This document shows, one piece after another, positions 1 through 9,113 of a stretch of DNA of 64,000 nt (position 1 is its first letter; each line of letters begins with the position of its first letter). The position numbers and the translations under genes are program-made. This DNA is from Marinovum sp034669705 (GTDB lineage Bacteria; Pseudomonadota; Alphaproteobacteria; Rhodobacterales; Rhodobacteraceae). A model generated the notes under the pieces. The model was not told where the DNA came from and did not search any database. It worked only from the letters and a program-made list of their open reading frames with translations. Where the stretch lies: positions 1 to 64,000 of the forward strand of contig NZ_JAXMOR010000006.1 of assembly GCF_034669705.1 (NCBI RefSeq), written 5' to 3'.

Positions 1-125
1 CGCCGGACGCTTGAGCAATTTGAGGGCTCCGCACCCGGCGCGCTTGCCAAGCCCGAAGCCGACCACTACCAAAATCAAACCCGCAGACTCTCGTCATGAA
101 CGAGGGACCAGTGGGGGGCAGGTCA
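1..125 (+). mobile_element. Right end of an IS3-family-like insertion sequence (truncated by window edge)
   Basis: Reading frame 1 from base 1 encodes a tail containing LEQFEGSAPGAL and QNQTRRLSS, closed by TGA at 97-99. Short Ser/Ala/Pro-rich tails of this kind end many alphaproteobacterial IS3-type OrfB transposases (recalled family feature). About 25 bases after the stop comes GGGGGGCAGGTCA (113-125), which resembles the right terminal repeat of IS3/IS407-group elements ending in ...CA. The catalytic DDE region would lie outside the window. The frame, the stop and the G-rich terminus are visible directly; the family assignment is inference. Confidence 0.55.
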
Positions 126-527
126 GCCAGCCTATCAGAACCGGGCTGCCCTATGACGACATCTGGAAACCGTCGCCGCCATTTGCGACACTGCACCCAT
201 GGATCCGGCGACTATCGCCGCCCTGTAACTGCGGCCGAGCCAAGGCAGAGGAACAAAGTTACACCATTTCACGGGACACTATCACGGCGAGCGGCAGCCA
301 AGTTTTCTGATTGTCAGCCCCGGCGCTCCCGAGACTACTCCCCGGGACCGCAATGCCCCGACAGAGCGCGTCTAAATTTCTGACGCGCTTCTGCGAAACC
401 GTTTCCAGCGGGCCCGCGCGGCGGAGGAACTGGGCACGCGCACGCTTTGTAGCAAGGTCAAGAAACACAAATTGGTGCCTTAGTCCGAGCAAGTCAGAAA
501 CTGCTTAATCCACTCAAAGTTTGGTCC
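126..527. other. Intergenic stretch without a supportable gene
   Basis: About 400 bases between the IS-like end and the GntR gene. Short frames exist on both strands, but none has a convincing ribosome-binding site, family motif or codon pattern. No hairpin with a T-tract was recognised. It may be decayed sequence left by the insertion element. Confidence 0.5.
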
Positions 528-1220
528 TCAGGTCTGGGCACTGTCAGAGTCCATCTCTGCCCATCTGAACATGTGGTTTCTCAGCGTCAGTCTGAACCCT
601 TCAAGATCGCGGGATGCGATCTGGTCGATCATGTCAAAGTGCTCGGCGGAACTGGTCCGGAATCCACGGATCGTGGCCCAGGGGTGATTGCCGGACGGCA
701 GGATCACCTCACGCAGTTCATCGATGGTACGCGCCATGATCGGGTTTCCCGACAGGCGCGCCATGGCCCGGTGAAAGTCGTGGTTGGCCAAGTCAACCTC
801 ACCATAGGTCAGGTTCTCTATGCTCCACTCGAAATGCCGGGCTTTCTCGCGCAGATCGGCCAGCCTGGCCAGATCGCCTGCGCTGAAGAAAGCCTCGACG
901 TTCGCCACTTCGAGCACAAAACGCGTCTCTCTGTAGGCGCGGTCAAGGTCCCTGTCGAACATCACCACGCGATAGCCGTGGTTTTCGACGTGCTCGAGGG
1001 TGCGCAGCGTGGCCAGAGTCGACAGCGCCTTGCGGACTTCTGCCCGGCTCACCCCGTAGCGTGCCTCCAGTTCGTTGAGACGCAACCATTCGCCGCTCTT
1101 GTAAAGCCGCGCCAGGATGTCGCGCTTGATCCGCTGGGCAAGCGGCGACACCGTCGGCCCCTGCGCGGCGGCCGGATCCGGCATCTCTGCGTCGATCCGC
1201 GATACTGCCTGTTCGCTCAT
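528..1220 (-). CDS. GntR-family (FCD-type) transcriptional regulator, last gene of the dpp-like operon
   Basis: A 230-residue protein with an N-terminal winged helix-turn-helix (about residues 25-85, with LNELEARYGVSRAEVRKAL as the recognition part) and a C-terminal all-helical ligand domain. That domain carries the metal/effector-binding pattern of FCD regulators (LANHDFHRAM, then SAEHFDMID and LRNHMFRW). The ATG overlaps the stop of the upstream hydrolase gene by 4 bases, so it is translationally coupled. Such proteins usually repress the neighbouring catabolic operon until a substrate or pathway acid binds. The paired inverted repeats at 8699-8739 upstream of the first operon gene are the natural target (inference). 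Confidence 0.88.
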   Translation of the reverse strand: MSEQAVSRIDAEMPDPAAAQGPTVSPLAQRIKRDILARLYKSGEWLRLNELEARYGVSRAEVRKALSTLATLRTLEHVENHGYRVVMFDRDLDRAYRETRFVLEVANVEAFFSAGDLARLADLREKARHFEWSIENLTYGEVDLANHDFHRAMARLSGNPIMARTIDELREVILPSGNHPWATIRGFRTSSAEHFDMIDQIASRDLEGFRLTLRNHMFRWAEMDSDSAQT

Positions 1221-3070
1221 TCTATCTCCCCTCCCTCTGCCGGGTCTTTAAGGACATGCAGGGTCATGCAGGCCACCTCATCGGCGCCCATGTGAATGGA
1301 ATTTCTCGCCACCCGTTGTTGAAGTGCCTGCCCTTCCGGTTCGCCGGTGTTCGGATTGGGATCATATCGCGGGAAATTGCTGGAAGACAGGTCAAGTCGG
1401 ATGCGGTGGCCGGGCGCGAAATGGTTGGCCATCGGCGGCAGCTCCAGCGTCACCCGCACCTTGCTGTGCGGCGCAGGAAATTCCGTGCGCCGGGGATCCG
1501 CGACATACCGCAGCCGCAGGATGCTGTCGCAAAGATTGAGGGCAAACCCCTCGGGATATGCCGTCGAGGGGGGGTATTCGTCAATCAGCTTGCCCGAAAA
1601 ATCGGTGTCCGGACCGTCGGTGGAAACGGTCAGCTCCAGGGTGACAGAGCCAGCAAGATCGACGCCGGTCTCGAGCAGGTCGGTCCGGAAGACCAGAACG
1701 TCGGGACGCTGGGCGAGCGGGCCCGCGCTGGTGCGCTGATCAAAGCCGCCGGCGCTGGCGAAAGGCTCGAGGCTGGCCAGCGGGCCACCCACGGTGGGCA
1801 CCGGGTCGGCAGGGTCGAATTCGAAGGACATGACAGCGGTGTGGGCAGGCGGGGTCCTGCCAAGACGACCGTCAGGCTGCAGGTGCAGGTTGACCGGATG
1901 CGCGTCGGCGGGCGGCCAATCGGTCGCCTCTCGCCACCGTCCTCCATGGTCGAGATGGCCCGCGTCGGTGCGCCTCCCGGTGCCGCCGCCCATCATGAAA
2001 TACCTGACCCGCGGGCCGTCCGGCGGCAGACCCTCGAGCGCGCGACGCAGCGCATGGGCCTGGAACTGCATCCAGTCGCCGGCCCAGCTGTCCAGCGGCG
2101 CCTCGGGCCCGAGATCGACGCAGCCCACGATCCGTTCGCTGCGCCGGCCATGGGTGAAGGCGCCGAGGATCAAGGTTTGCGGGCCGCGGCCGGCTGCGCT
2201 GAGGCCAAGGAAGTTGCCCACGGCCGTCACAGAATAGGGATCGTACCAGCCTGACAGATGGGTGCAGGGCACGCAGGGGTACTGCGCGTGACCGCCTTCG
2301 AACCAGAGGCCCGGCGTTTGCCAATAGGCGCTGAATTCACCTTCAGTCCATTGTTCGAGCAGCGCGGCCTCGGCGCGCGGATGCGCCTTTAGCGGCGACT
2401 GCCCCGGCCTCCAGGGCAACCGCCGGAGCCAACCTGCAAGGGTCTCACGCGCGAGGGCCGCTGCCACGGCTGCGTCTGCCAGCGCCTCCGGCGAGCGCCG
2501 CGCGGCCGCAACGGCCCAGGTTGCTTGTTTCAGCTCGTAAACGCCATTGGTGCGGATCACGGATTTCCAGCCGTTCCACAGGCCACCGCAATCGAAGATC
2601 TGGCCTGTCAGCCCGGGCGGATCGGTCAGCCCCAGCGTGGCCTGCAAATGCGCGTCATACGACAGGCCGGTGGTCAGGATACGCCCGTCGCACCAGTCCT
2701 GCGACACGATCCACGCGCATGTGTCGTAGCCGTCGGTTCCGTCGGAGACGTATTTGACAAAGTCCCCTTCAGAGGCATGTCGGCCGCGGCAGTCCTGGGT
2801 CACGTAGACGAAACCGTGACGCCAGTAAAAGTTACCGATATCCCTTGGGGCCAACGGCACGGCATCATGTTGCGAGACATTGGCATCGCTTGTCGCGGTG
2901 CGGTCGTAGGGCGTGCGATGCAGGACCACCGGACGTGGTGCCGGGTCCGCTCCGGCATAGACATCCACGGCAAGACGCACCCCGTCCCGCATTGCGATCC
3001 TGCGCGTCAACGGCGCGACCGGCTCGCTCCTGTCGAGCGTCTGGATTGGCCCTCCACTGTATCCGGACAC
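1217..3070 (-). CDS. CocE/NonD family hydrolase (X-Pro dipeptidyl-peptidase-like acylase/esterase)
   Basis: A 617-residue alpha/beta-hydrolase of the cocaine esterase/glutaryl-acylase/X-Pro aminopeptidase group. Residues about 20-330 form the catalytic domain, with TRRIAMRDGVRLAVDVY near the N-terminus and RTPYDRT. The nucleophile elbow is GLSYDAHLQ, with Ser at about 137; the usual form is GxSYxGxxQ. The C-terminal part is the jelly-roll X-Pro peptidase domain (about 400-610, FRTDLLETGVDLAGSVTLEL, then GHRIRLDLSSSNFPRYDPNPN). No signal peptide is evident, so it is probably cytoplasmic. The start is GTG, 2 bases after the stop of the upstream ATPase gene. Its place in a peptide-type importer operon suggests it hydrolyses the imported amide, ester or peptide; the substrate is unknown. 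Confidence 0.88.
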   Translation of the reverse strand: MSGYSGGPIQTLDRSEPVAPLTRRIAMRDGVRLAVDVYAGADPAPRPVVLHRTPYDRTATSDANVSQHDAVPLAPRDIGNFYWRHGFVYVTQDCRGRHASEGDFVKYVSDGTDGYDTCAWIVSQDWCDGRILTTGLSYDAHLQATLGLTDPPGLTGQIFDCGGLWNGWKSVIRTNGVYELKQATWAVAAARRSPEALADAAVAAALARETLAGWLRRLPWRPGQSPLKAHPRAEAALLEQWTEGEFSAYWQTPGLWFEGGHAQYPCVPCTHLSGWYDPYSVTAVGNFLGLSAAGRGPQTLILGAFTHGRRSERIVGCVDLGPEAPLDSWAGDWMQFQAHALRRALEGLPPDGPRVRYFMMGGGTGRRTDAGHLDHGGRWREATDWPPADAHPVNLHLQPDGRLGRTPPAHTAVMSFEFDPADPVPTVGGPLASLEPFASAGGFDQRTSAGPLAQRPDVLVFRTDLLETGVDLAGSVTLELTVSTDGPDTDFSGKLIDEYPPSTAYPEGFALNLCDSILRLRYVADPRRTEFPAPHSKVRVTLELPPMANHFAPGHRIRLDLSSSNFPRYDPNPNTGEPEGQALQQRVARNSIHMGADEVACMTLHVLKDPAEGGEIE

Positions 3071-3072
3071 GC

Positions 3073-4074
3073 TCAGATCACTCCATCGTTGAGGTGGCAG
3101 GCGCTTCTGTGACCGGACGCGATTTCCTTGAGTCGGGGGGCCTCGACCCGGCAGAGGTCCGTGGCGTGCGGGCAGCGCGGATGAAAAGCGCAGCCGCTGG
3201 GCGGGCTGATCGGGCTGGGTAATTCGCCCTTGAGCGGATCAAAGGCTTTCTGACGCGTCTCGATCTTGGGGATCTGCTTGAGCAGCGCGTCGGTATAGGG
3301 ATGATTAGGGCGGGCAAAGAGCTCGTCGGTCGGAGCGGTCTCGACAATCCGGCCAAGATACATGATCGCGACCCGGTCCGAGATATGTTCGACGACGCCT
3401 AGATCATGACTGATGAACAGGTAGGTCAGACCCAGTTCGTCGCGCAGGTCCATGAAGAGGTTGAGAATCTGTGCCTGGATCGACACGTCGAGCGCGGCGA
3501 CAGCCTCGTCGCAGACCAGAAACTCCGGGCGAACCGCCAGCGCACGGGCAATCCCGATCCGCTGCCGCTGGCCACCGGAAAACTGATGTGGATAGCGCCG
3601 CCGGATGGCCGGCGATAGCCCGGCCCTTTCGAGCTGCCGGTCGATATAGCCGGGTTCCTCGTCCTTGAGAATGCCGTGCACGCGTGGCGCCTCGCCGACG
3701 ATCTCCGCCACTCGCATCCGCGGGTTCAGCGACGAATAGGGGTCCTGAAATATCATCTGGACCTTCAGCTTGGTCGCTGTGCGCGCCTGCCGGTCCATCT
3801 CGGCCAATGCCCGACCTTGCCAGCGAACTTCCCCCGCGCTTGGAGGCATGATCCCCGCCACCATTCGGCCAAGGGTCGATTTTCCGCAACCGGATTCGCC
3901 CACCAGTCCCACGACTTCGCCTCTTTGCACCGACAGGTCTACGTCACTGACCGCGTGCACCGCTTTTGGCGGTTTGCGCAGGCCGGCCTTGATGGCGAGG
4001 CTTTCGGCGAAATCCGGCTTGGTGGCGAAAACCCGACTTACATTATGGAGTGACAGGATCGATTGATCGGTCAT
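3073..4074 (-). CDS. Peptide-type ABC transporter ATP-binding protein (DppF/OppF class)
   Basis: A 333-residue nucleotide-binding protein. It has Walker A GLVGESGCGKST, signature FSGGQRQRIGIARAL, Walker B EFLVCDEAVAALD and the switch His in LFISHDLGVVEH. The C-terminus is an oligopeptide-transporter extension with the CAFHPRCPHATDLC cysteine cluster, typical of DppD/DppF pairs and often holding an Fe-S centre. The chosen ATG (4074) overlaps the stop of the upstream ATPase (ATGA); a longer frame exists but enters that gene. Walker B reads CDEAVAALD instead of the usual CDEPVSALD, a mild variation. It energises import with the adjacent gene at 4071-5045. Confidence 0.93.
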   Translation of the reverse strand: MTDQSILSLHNVSRVFATKPDFAESLAIKAGLRKPPKAVHAVSDVDLSVQRGEVVGLVGESGCGKSTLGRMVAGIMPPSAGEVRWQGRALAEMDRQARTATKLKVQMIFQDPYSSLNPRMRVAEIVGEAPRVHGILKDEEPGYIDRQLERAGLSPAIRRRYPHQFSGGQRQRIGIARALAVRPEFLVCDEAVAALDVSIQAQILNLFMDLRDELGLTYLFISHDLGVVEHISDRVAIMYLGRIVETAPTDELFARPNHPYTDALLKQIPKIETRQKAFDPLKGELPSPISPPSGCAFHPRCPHATDLCRVEAPRLKEIASGHRSACHLNDGVI

Positions 4075-5045
4075 GCGACCTTCTCCCCTTTGAGGGATGT
4101 TTCCGGGTGGTGACACCGGGTGACATGCCCCCGGGTGATTTCCCGCTCGGCCGGCATCTCGAGGCAGGCCGCGGTGGCGCGGTCGCAGCGCGGGTGGAAC
4201 GGACAGCCCTGCGGACGCCGCCCTGTGGCCATCGGCATGCCAGGGATCTGAAAGAGCCGCTGTCCTCGGCTGTTGCGGGATGGCACCGAACGGATCAGCC
4301 CCAGGGAATAGGGATGCAGCGTCCGGTCGAGCACGTCTTCGGTCGGTCCAGTCTCGACCACCCGCCCGGCGTACATCACCGCCAGCCGCTGGGCGAGCCC
4401 GGCGACAACCGAAAGGTCGTGGGTAATCCAGATCATGGCGGTCCCGCTACCCTGCGCCAGTTTCTGGACCTCCGAGAGAATCTGCGCCTGAATCGTGACG
4501 TCGAGCGCCGTGGTCGGTTCGTCGGCGATGATCAGGTCGGGGCGATGCAGCATCGCGATCGCGATCGCCACGCGCTGGCGCATGCCGCCGGAAAACTCGT
4601 GGGGATAGGCAGCCAGCCGCTCCTCGGGCGAGGGAATGCCCACCATACCCAGCGCATCGCGCGCGCGTTCCCAGGCCTCGCGCCGCGACACCTTGTCATG
4701 CGCCAGCACGGTCTCGACCATCTGGGTGTCGATCCTGAGAACCGGGTTCAGGGTCATCATCGGGTCCTGAAAGATCATCGCGATCCGCTTGCCTCTGAGC
4801 CGGCGCATGCCGGGCTCTGACTGCTGTGCCAGGTCGCGGCCATTGAACAGGATGCGGCCGCCGGTGATGTGACCGGGCTCATCGAGCAGCTTCATGATCG
4901 AGAACCCGGTCACGGATTTGCCCGATCCGCTTTCGCCGACAAGGCCGAGAAACTCGCCGCGGTGCACGCTCAGATTGACCTCTTCGATGGCAGACACCGC
5001 GCCGAAGGCGACCGACAGGTTCTCGACGGACAAGACCGGGTTCAT
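4071..5045 (-). CDS. Peptide-type ABC transporter ATP-binding protein (DppD/OppD class)
   Basis: A 324-residue partner ATPase with Walker A GLVGESGSGKSVT, signature FSGGMRQRVAIAIAM, Walker B LIIADEPTTALDVT and switch WITHDLSVVAGL. The C-terminal oligopeptide extension contains CPFHPRCDRATAAC. The start ATG overlaps the permease stop at 5042-5045. It sits in the operon order binding protein, two permeases, D-type ATPase, F-type ATPase, which is standard for Dpp/Opp importers. The imported substrate cannot be read from the ATPase. Confidence 0.93.
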   Translation of the reverse strand: MNPVLSVENLSVAFGAVSAIEEVNLSVHRGEFLGLVGESGSGKSVTGFSIMKLLDEPGHITGGRILFNGRDLAQQSEPGMRRLRGKRIAMIFQDPMMTLNPVLRIDTQMVETVLAHDKVSRREAWERARDALGMVGIPSPEERLAAYPHEFSGGMRQRVAIAIAMLHRPDLIIADEPTTALDVTIQAQILSEVQKLAQGSGTAMIWITHDLSVVAGLAQRLAVMYAGRVVETGPTEDVLDRTLHPYSLGLIRSVPSRNSRGQRLFQIPGMPMATGRRPQGCPFHPRCDRATAACLEMPAEREITRGHVTRCHHPETSLKGEKVA

Positions 5046-5989
5046 CGTTCCATCCTCGGGTTCAGGACGTCCCGCAGGTGGTCGCCCACAAGGTTGATCG
5101 AGACGATGGTGATCAGAAGGGCAACGCCCGGGAAGAAGCTGGTCCAGTAATCGCCGGCCAACATGTAGCGATAGCCGTTGGAGATCAGCAGGCCGAGCGA
5201 CGGCTCGGTGATGGGCACGCCGAGCCCGAGGAAGGACAGCGTCGCTTCAAAGGCAATCGCCGAGGCGATCTGGATCGTCGCGATGACGATCAGCGCCGGC
5301 ATGCAGTTGGGCAGGATGTGGCGGAACACGATGCGCCAGCGGGGAAGGGCCAGGGATTCCGCCGCCTCGACGTATTCCCGCCGCCGCTCTGACATCGCCG
5401 AGGCGCGCGCGGTGCGGGCATAGATTGCCCACTCCACGATGATCAGCGCCAGCATGACGTTGAAAATTCCCTTGCCCAGCACCGCCAGGATCATCAGAGC
5501 GGTCAGGATTGTCGGAAATGACAGTTGCAGGTCGACGAGCCGCATCAGAAGTGTCTCGGTCCGACCGCCGGCATAGGCCGCGACCAAGCCGACCGCCGTG
5601 CCGACCACCGCGGCGATCAGCGCAGAGCCAGCGCCGACCAGCAGCGATATGCGCAAGCCGTAGAGAATGCCGGAAAGCAGGTCGCGGCCCTGATCGTCGG
5701 TGCCGAGCCAGAAGGTGGTGCCGGTATAGCCTTGGCTGCCGGGAGACAGGCGGCCGTCCATGATATCCAGCTGCATCAGGTCGTAGGGGTTCTGCGGCGC
5801 CAGTACCGGGGCGAAGACGGCGGCAAGGACGATAGAGGTGAACACCACCAGCGCACCCACGGCCAGCCCGGATCGAGTGAACTGGCGCAGGAAGTCGCGC
5901 AGCAGCGAGCCGTCGTCCGCCTGGGGTGCGGCCCACTGCGCTCGCGATCGTGCCAGCGCGTCGGATTGTGGATCGGTGATACCGGTCAT
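5042..5989 (-). CDS. Peptide-type ABC transporter permease (DppC class)
   Basis: A 315-residue inner-membrane protein. It has an N-terminal cytoplasmic stretch and a first membrane helix (about 33-60). The typical FWLGTDDQGRDLLSGILYGLR segment precedes the five-helix binding-protein-dependent transport domain, and the EAA loop is near EAAESLALPRWRIVFRHILPN. The start overlaps the upstream permease stop (5986-5989). It forms the translocation pore with the DppB-type protein encoded at 5986-6960. Confidence 0.92.
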   Translation of the reverse strand: MTGITDPQSDALARSRAQWAAPQADDGSLLRDFLRQFTRSGLAVGALVVFTSIVLAAVFAPVLAPQNPYDLMQLDIMDGRLSPGSQGYTGTTFWLGTDDQGRDLLSGILYGLRISLLVGAGSALIAAVVGTAVGLVAAYAGGRTETLLMRLVDLQLSFPTILTALMILAVLGKGIFNVMLALIIVEWAIYARTARASAMSERRREYVEAAESLALPRWRIVFRHILPNCMPALIVIATIQIASAIAFEATLSFLGLGVPITEPSLGLLISNGYRYMLAGDYWTSFFPGVALLITIVSINLVGDHLRDVLNPRMER

Positions 5990-6960
5990 TCCTGTGTCTC
6001 CAGTCGCACGCGCGGATCGAGCGTGGTATAAATCAGGTCGACGATCAGGTTGATCGTCACGAAGATGATCACGATCATCATCAGATATGCGACGATCATC
6101 GGCCTATCGAGAACGTTGATGGAGTCGATGATGAGCTTGCCCATCCCGGGCCAGGCAAAAACCGACTCGGTGACCACGGCAAAGGCGATGGTGCCGCCAA
6201 AGCCGAGCCCGATCACGGTCACCACGGGGATCATGATGTTCTTGAGGACATGGACAAGGATGATGCGTCGCGGCGACAGACCCTTGGCGCGGGCGAACTT
6301 GACGAAATCCTTGGAAATCGTCTCCCGAACCCCCGCCCGGGTGAGCCGCATCACCATGGAGATCTTGTAGAGCGACAGGTTCAGGGCCGGCAGGATCAGG
6401 TGCTGGATCCCGTCCCACGTGAGGAACGACCAACGCATTCCGAGGACCTCGACCGTCTCGCCGCGTCCGATGCTGGGCAACCAGCCGAGCATCACCGTGA
6501 AGACCATGATCATCATCAGCCCGACCCAGAAGGTCGGCAGGGAAAACCCGAGAATGCTGAAGGCCATGATCGCCTTGGACAGCAGGTTGTCTGGGTAGAG
6601 CCCGGCATAGAGCCCCAACGGAATGCCGATCACCACCGACAGAAACAGCGCGACGAGCGCCAGCTCCAGCGTAGCCGGCAGGCGCTGCAGGATGATGTCG
6701 AAGGCGGGTTGGTTGTAGACGTAGCTGTTGCCGATGTCGCCCTGAAGGGCATTGCCCATGAATGTCAGGTATTGCCGCCAGAGCGGCTGGTCGAAGCCGA
6801 GCGCCTCGATCGCCCGCTGCCGCACGTCCTGCGTGGCCTCGGGAGAGATCATGATGTCGACCGGATTTCCGATGACGTTGACGCCGATAAAGACCAGCAC
6901 CGTCATCGACAGCAGAACGAGCGCGGCCTGAAACAGGCGCCGGATGAGCCAGGTGATCAT
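5986..6960 (-). CDS. Peptide-type ABC transporter permease (DppB class)
   Basis: A 324-residue integral membrane protein. It begins MITWLIRRLFQAALVLLSM, the standard DppB N-terminal helix. It has an N-terminal periplasmic loop and about six helices, with the EAA motif region FARAKGLSPRRIILVHVLKN. It follows the binding-protein gene by 57 bases and is coupled to the DppC-type gene by a 4-base overlap. Confidence 0.92.
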   Translation of the reverse strand: MITWLIRRLFQAALVLLSMTVLVFIGVNVIGNPVDIMISPEATQDVRQRAIEALGFDQPLWRQYLTFMGNALQGDIGNSYVYNQPAFDIILQRLPATLELALVALFLSVVIGIPLGLYAGLYPDNLLSKAIMAFSILGFSLPTFWVGLMMIMVFTVMLGWLPSIGRGETVEVLGMRWSFLTWDGIQHLILPALNLSLYKISMVMRLTRAGVRETISKDFVKFARAKGLSPRRIILVHVLKNIMIPVVTVIGLGFGGTIAFAVVTESVFAWPGMGKLIIDSINVLDRPMIVAYLMMIVIIFVTINLIVDLIYTTLDPRVRLETQE

Positions 6961-7017
6961 GTCGTCCTCCCTTGTCCGCGTAAGTCTGGCCCGCCATGGG
7001 GCGGGCCAGAGAGCATT

Positions 7018-8601
7018 CTACATTGCATCTGCGGGGTGGACGTATTGGATCATCGAATTGACGGCCATGTTGGCATCAAAGGTGATCCCGCCCCGCGTCG
7101 CCCAGGTTGCGTTGAGGAAATAGAGCGGGATGACCCCGTGCTCGCCAATCATGATATCGGTGGCGTCACGCAGGAGCTGGTAGCGCGTCTCCTGGTCGAA
7201 TTCCTGCAAGGCGGCGGCAACCAGAGCATCGAACTCCTGATTGGAATACCGGCCGCGATTGTAGGACCCGAAGCCGCGATCGGCATCATAGGTCATGTAG
7301 CCGTTGCGCAGATTCAACGAGGTGTCAGGCGAACTGTCGTTGCGTCCCCAGATGAAGGCCGAGAATTCGCCCTTGGTGGCCGCCGAGGAGTAGACCGAAT
7401 AGGGCTGACAATCGACCGCGTTGATCTTGATGCCCCCGCGCGCCCACATCTGCGCGATGGCCTGAGCGGATTCTGCGGTATTCACATCGCGGTCGGTGGC
7501 GCAATGCAGGGTCATGCCGAAACCGTCGGGGTATCCGGCCTCGGCCAGAAGCGCACGGGCCTGATCGACGTCATAGGGATCGGGCGGCATGTTGTCGGAG
7601 AAACCGCCCTGCCCCGGGGCCGCGACCTGCCCTGCCGGCGCCGCGAGACCGTCCATGATCCGGTCGGCAATTGCCTGGCGGTTCAGCATCAGCGACAACG
7701 CCTTGCGAACCTTGGGATCCTTGAGCGGGTTCACCTCCAGAGGGTTGCCTTCGGTGTCGGTGATCCAGGGACTGTTGTCGTTGGCAAGGTCGAGATGCAT
7801 GTAGAGCAGGCGCACCGATGGCGCGGAAAAGACCGTCAGGTCAGCGTTGGCCTTGAGCATCGGAACGTCTGCCGGCGGCACGGCGTCGATCACATCCACC
7901 TGTCCCGAAAGCAGCGCTGCGGTCCGCGCGGCCGGATCGGTGATGAACTGCATCCGGACCCTGTCCCATTCCGGCGCCGGACCCCAGTAGTCGCGAAAGG
8001 CTTCTACTTCGACATTTTCGTTGGGGATCCAGCTGACGAATTTATAGGGACCGGTGCCGATCGCGGCCGCGCCGGAATTGAAATCCGCCGTGGTCGCGTC
8101 GCCGAGTTCTGACGGGGTGATAAAGACATGCCCGATCTGGTTCATCAAAAGCGGGGTCGGTTCCTTGGTGACGATTTTCAGCGTCAGGTCGTCGATCACC
8201 TCGACTCGCTCGACCGCCGCGACGTTGACCGACATCGGCGACGGGCTTTCGGGCATCGAACTGGCGCGCTCGAGCGAATAGGCCACGTCCGCTGCATCAA
8301 ACGTCGATCCGTCGTGGAACACCACTTCCGGCCGCAACTTGATTTCCCAGGTCATCTCGTCCAGCGGCTTCCATGAAAGCGCGAGCCCGGGTTCAAGCTG
8401 CAGATCGAGACCGAAGCGGACCAAACGGTCATAAATGTCGGTAGCAATGGCCACCCCAGTCGGCTGGACCGTGTAATGCGGGTCGAGCACCGATTGCGGG
8501 GTCGAGCGGCCAAAGACAAGGTCGCTCGCGCTCGCCTGGACGCCGCCCACGGCCGCCGCAACGGTTAGGGCCGTAGCACTCCAAAGCTTGGTTCTGAACA
8601 T
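7018..8601 (-). CDS. ABC transporter substrate-binding protein, family 5 (DppA/OppA class)
   Basis: A 527-residue periplasmic binding protein with a Sec-type signal peptide (about residues 1-26, a hydrophobic core ending GGVQASA). The mature protein has the SBP_bac_5 pattern: YDRLVRFGLDLQLEPGLALSW, then TWEIKLRPEVVFHDGSTFDAADVAYS, and GTGPYKFVSW near the middle. A strong ribosome-binding site (AAGGGAGG) precedes the ATG. It is the first gene of the operon running down to the GntR gene at 528. The family binds peptides, nickel, opines or sugars, so specificity is open; the operon's CocE-type hydrolase suggests an amide- or ester-containing compound. Confidence 0.92.
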   Translation of the reverse strand: MFRTKLWSATALTVAAAVGGVQASASDLVFGRSTPQSVLDPHYTVQPTGVAIATDIYDRLVRFGLDLQLEPGLALSWKPLDEMTWEIKLRPEVVFHDGSTFDAADVAYSLERASSMPESPSPMSVNVAAVERVEVIDDLTLKIVTKEPTPLLMNQIGHVFITPSELGDATTADFNSGAAAIGTGPYKFVSWIPNENVEVEAFRDYWGPAPEWDRVRMQFITDPAARTAALLSGQVDVIDAVPPADVPMLKANADLTVFSAPSVRLLYMHLDLANDNSPWITDTEGNPLEVNPLKDPKVRKALSLMLNRQAIADRIMDGLAAPAGQVAAPGQGGFSDNMPPDPYDVDQARALLAEAGYPDGFGMTLHCATDRDVNTAESAQAIAQMWARGGIKINAVDCQPYSVYSSAATKGEFSAFIWGRNDSSPDTSLNLRNGYMTYDADRGFGSYNRGRYSNQEFDALVAAALQEFDQETRYQLLRDATDIMIGEHGVIPLYFLNATWATRGGITFDANMAVNSMIQYVHPADAM

Positions 8602-9113
8602 AAAGGTTCCTCCCTTTTGACCGGCGCGGGCGTCGCTCCGGCAGTCATGGTCCGATTCATCTCCGGGTCGGATGTGAGGCGAGAATAGGGGTTAAAATTA
8701 TTTGCGCAAATATTTAATCAAACTATTGCGCAGATAGTTTCTGGCCCGCGCAACCCGCGCGTATCCAGCTGGACGCCATGAGGTTCCCAACCGTCTGAGC
8801 CAATAGACAACGTGTCCGATCTGGACGTCGCACCTTCGCACTTCGCGTTCTTCAGGAGAGATCGGTCGTCCTGGGGCAGCATGTGCACGCCGGTCGCACC
8901 TGCCGCACCGTCCAGTAAGTGCTATTCGACGCGACCGAAGTCGCGCTGCACCTGCAATTCACGCGCAGAATTCAGTTCTCGGACCTCCATTGCCGATAGG
9001 CAATCGATAACGGTCGCACCTCTGGCCCCACAGCCCCCTCCGCCACTGGCACGAATTGAAACCATCTGGCAAGATCGGCCCAACCTGTTCCAGACCCCCT
9101 GCCGGAGGTGACC
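8602..9113. other. Divergent intergenic region between binding-protein gene and dienelactone hydrolase gene
   Basis: About 510 bases. An AT-rich core at 8690-8740 stands out against GC-rich flanks and holds the operator-like repeats listed separately. The rest (8741-9100) shows short frames on both strands with no recognisable product. A good ribosome-binding site, GGAGG at 9104-9108, belongs to the hydrolase gene that follows. Confidence 0.6.
8699..8739. promoter_or_regulatory. Two adjacent inverted repeats, probable operator of the dpp-like operon
   Basis: TATTTGCGCAAATA at 8699-8712 is a perfect 14-base palindrome. AACTAT-N7-ATAGTT at 8721-8739 is a second inverted repeat whose centre also contains TGCGCA. 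The centres are about 24-25 bases apart, roughly two helical turns, in the only AT-rich patch upstream of the operon. Binding by the GntR protein encoded at 528-1220 is inferred. Confidence 0.6.

Noticed and set aside
6250..8112. A 620-codon plus-strand frame opposite the dpp permease and binding-protein genes
   Set aside because: Mirror frame of two well-supported genes, with no ribosome-binding site or recognisable domain.
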